6,816 bases of DNA. It comes from DATBGS01 sp036557885 (GTDB lineage Bacteria; Chloroflexota; Ktedonobacteria; Ktedonobacterales; DATBGS01). Each line of letters starts with the position of its first letter. Position 1 is the stretch's first letter. A program made the position numbers and the translations under genes. Below the pieces are notes generated by a model. That model had not been told where the DNA came from. It was given only the letters and a program-made list of their open reading frames with translations, and did no database searches. The stretch lies in contig DATBGS010000051.1 of assembly GCA_036557885.1 (NCBI GenBank), forward strand, positions 1-6,816. The letters are read 5' to 3'. This document shows positions 6,167 to 6,816 of this stretch, piece after piece.

Positions 6167-6233
6167 TTATCCACAAAAAGTTATCCACAATCAGCACATC
6201 TTTCGTCAAGAAGCCTTGCATAATTGTGGATAA
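6167..6233. other. Cluster of three perfect DnaA boxes (possible part of oriC)
   Basis: TTATCCACA occurs at 6167-6175 and 6181-6189 on the plus strand and inverted (TGTGGATAA) at 6225-6233. All three share the longer 11-mer GTTATCCACAA. The first two are spaced 14 bp start to start in direct orientation. The interval 6046-6346, about 300 bp between two divergent genes, holds no convincing coding sequence: only these boxes and the two promoters. Perfect boxes in such density are the hallmark of chromosomal or DnaA-dependent plasmid origins. They could also make DnaA a regulator of the flanking promoters. No long AT-rich unwinding element is obvious inside the window, so the complete origin may extend to the right. 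Confidence 0.75.
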
Positions 6234-6308
6234 CTTTCTGATGGAAAGGCGTCACAAAACCATATGCCGCCAGCACGGGGGACATTTGGGCTATCTTCGC
6301 CTTTTTAC

Positions 6309-6340
6309 TTGACAACGGCAAGCACAGGTCGTGGTATAGT
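6309..6340 (+). promoter_or_regulatory. Promoter of the RHH gene, positioned for a leaderless transcript
   Basis: TTGACA (6309-6314) is a perfect -35 and TATAGT (6335-6340) a good -10 (5 of 6), although the 20-bp spacer is longer than the usual 17. With the normal distance from -10 to start, transcription begins at about 6347, which is the A of the gene's ATG. There is no Shine-Dalgarno sequence before that ATG, which agrees with a leaderless mRNA. Confidence 0.55.
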
Positions 6341-6346
6341 ATCCCT

Positions 6347-6541
6347 ATGGATATTACTACCTTGAAACTGAGACGGCAGACATTGAAACGGCTGAAGCTG
6401 CTGGCCGCACTCACAGAACAAACGATGATGGACGCGCTCGACGATCTAGTCGAGGAAAAACTGGCGCAGTTGGGGGCGCCTCCGCGCAAAGGGCCGCCCC
6501 CGCCTTCCGACCCAGAGAAGCGCTATCTTTCGGAGTTTTGA
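6347..6541 (+). CDS. Small ribbon-helix-helix DNA-binding protein (antitoxin/CopG-like)
   Basis: A 64-residue protein. Residues 2-9 (DITTLKLR) can form the DNA-contacting beta-ribbon, residues 11-22 (TLKRLKLLAALTE) helix A and residues 26-41 (TMMDALDDLVEEKLAQ) helix B. This is the layout of RHH proteins such as CopG and many antitoxins, which act as dimers on palindromic operators. Residues 43-64 are a Pro/Arg-rich tail ending in RYLSEF, where an antitoxin would normally contact its toxin. No toxin gene follows: about 275 bp downstream contain only palindromes and a DnaA box. It is therefore either an orphan regulator or a stand-alone DNA-binding protein of the origin region. The start is the only sensible ATG; it lacks a ribosome-binding site but coincides with the predicted transcription start. 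The tandem palindromes 10 bp after its stop are candidate binding sites or its terminator. Confidence 0.75.
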   Translation: MDITTLKLRRQTLKRLKLLAALTEQTMMDALDDLVEEKLAQLGAPPRKGPPPPSDPEKRYLSEF

Positions 6542-6550
6542 GGAGAATGC

Positions 6551-6613
6551 AAAGGGTGCTCCTAATAGGAGCACCCTTTCCCGCAAAGGGTGCTCCTATT
6601 AGGAGCACCCTTT
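6551..6613. repeat. Two perfect 29-bp palindromes, reverse complements of each other (terminator or protein-binding site)
   Basis: Unit 1 (6551-6579) has arms AAAGGGTGCTCCTA and TAGGAGCACCCTTT around a single A. Unit 2 (6585-6613) has the same arms around a single T, so it is the exact reverse complement of unit 1. Five bases (CCCGC, 6580-6584) separate them. The RNA can fold as two 14-bp hairpins or as one 29-bp hairpin with a five-base loop. Each unit ends in TTT but no longer T-tract. It lies 10 bp after the stop of the RHH gene and would be an effective transcription barrier in both directions. It could also be a symmetrical operator or a recombination remnant. Confidence 0.7.
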
Positions 6614-6649
6614 GGATCAGTAATTATGTAAGCGAACCAGGAGGACTCA

Positions 6650-6685
6650 ATGGAATCTGAAATGACACCCCTTATCCCAGAGTAG
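6650..6685 (+). other. Short 11-codon reading frame with a strong ribosome-binding site (doubtful)
   Basis: AGGAGGA ends a few bases before an ATG that opens the frame MESEMTPLIPE and then stops at TAG (6683-6685). The Shine-Dalgarno (GGAGG at 6640-6644, 5 nt spacing) is the best in this part of the window, yet the frame is tiny. It may be a leader peptide, the remains of a decayed gene, or chance. The surrounding interval 6614-6816 otherwise shows no gene, only a DnaA box. Confidence 0.2.
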
Positions 6686-6763
6686 CACTCATTTCATTTG
6701 CAGGCCATGATTTTTTGGCGGTATAGGTGCCTGGTGGGAATTGCGGCGGTTTATGACACGAGG

Positions 6764-6772
6764 TTATCCACA
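6764..6772 (+). other. Fourth perfect DnaA box
   Basis: TTATCCACA, embedded in the same 11-mer GTTATCCACAA as the three boxes at 6167-6233 and in the same orientation as the first two. It lies in gene-free DNA about 530 bp from that cluster, near the window edge, so further boxes may follow outside. Confidence 0.7.
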
Positions 6773-6816
6773 AGAAGAGAATTTTAACAGACCCATTTGT
6801 CCAGAGGGCGGGGGGA

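Noticed and set aside
6106..6312. 68-codon plus-strand frame upstream of the RHH gene
   Set aside because: It runs through the three DnaA boxes, begins at a non-ATG codon without a ribosome-binding site and resembles no protein.
6547..6660. 37-codon frame starting just after the RHH stop
   Set aside because: The purine stretch GAGGAG is only 1 nt from its ATG and the frame is encoded by the palindromes themselves, so it is probably chance.

Overview
The window looks like chromosomal (or large-replicon) DNA from a GC-rich bacterium, close to a replication origin. The best guess is a Ktedonobacteria-like Chloroflexota member, based on gene style, the interspersed palindromic repeat and the unusual fusion proteins. 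This is an impression, because no marker gene is present. The strongest signals are non-coding: two near-consensus ParB-binding parS sites (704-719 and 3860-3875, each one mismatch from TGTTTCACGTGAAACA) and four copies of the 11-mer GTTATCCACAA containing the perfect DnaA box TTATCCACA (three within 6167-6233, one at 6764-6772). None of dnaA, dnaN, parA or parB is inside the window.

Layout. Positions 1-627 (+) hold the 3' part of a winged-helix protein with a Glu-rich coiled-coil tail. It converges on a minus-strand gene across a short gap with a long hairpin (636-686) and parS site 1. Five minus-strand genes follow, read from right to left: a tandem GNAT-type acetyltransferase (6045-5227), a putative HExxH zinc metallopeptidase (5183-4581), a three-helix membrane protein with a Pro/Tyr/Gly-rich tail (4494-3946), an alpha/beta hydrolase of the hormone-sensitive-lipase family fused to a small PRC-barrel/DUF2171-like domain (3839-2469), and a fold-type I PLP aminotransferase with a long disordered N-terminus (2269-725). 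parS site 2 lies just upstream of the hydrolase ribosome-binding site. A terminator-like hairpin and an interspersed palindromic repeat separate the hydrolase from the aminotransferase.

The right end (6046-6816) is mostly non-coding and origin-like. A minus-strand promoter for the acetyltransferase is followed by three DnaA boxes, then a promoter placed so that the small ribbon-helix-helix gene (6347-6541, +) would be made from a leaderless mRNA. Next come two perfect 29-bp palindromes that are reverse complements of each other, about 150 bp with no convincing gene, and a fourth DnaA box.

The five minus-strand genes do not form an obvious pathway. They are probably house-keeping or accessory enzymes that share a direction. 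The two flanking DNA-binding proteins (winged-helix and RHH) and the parS/DnaA sites point to a replication/segregation neighbourhood, but any functional link between them is inference.
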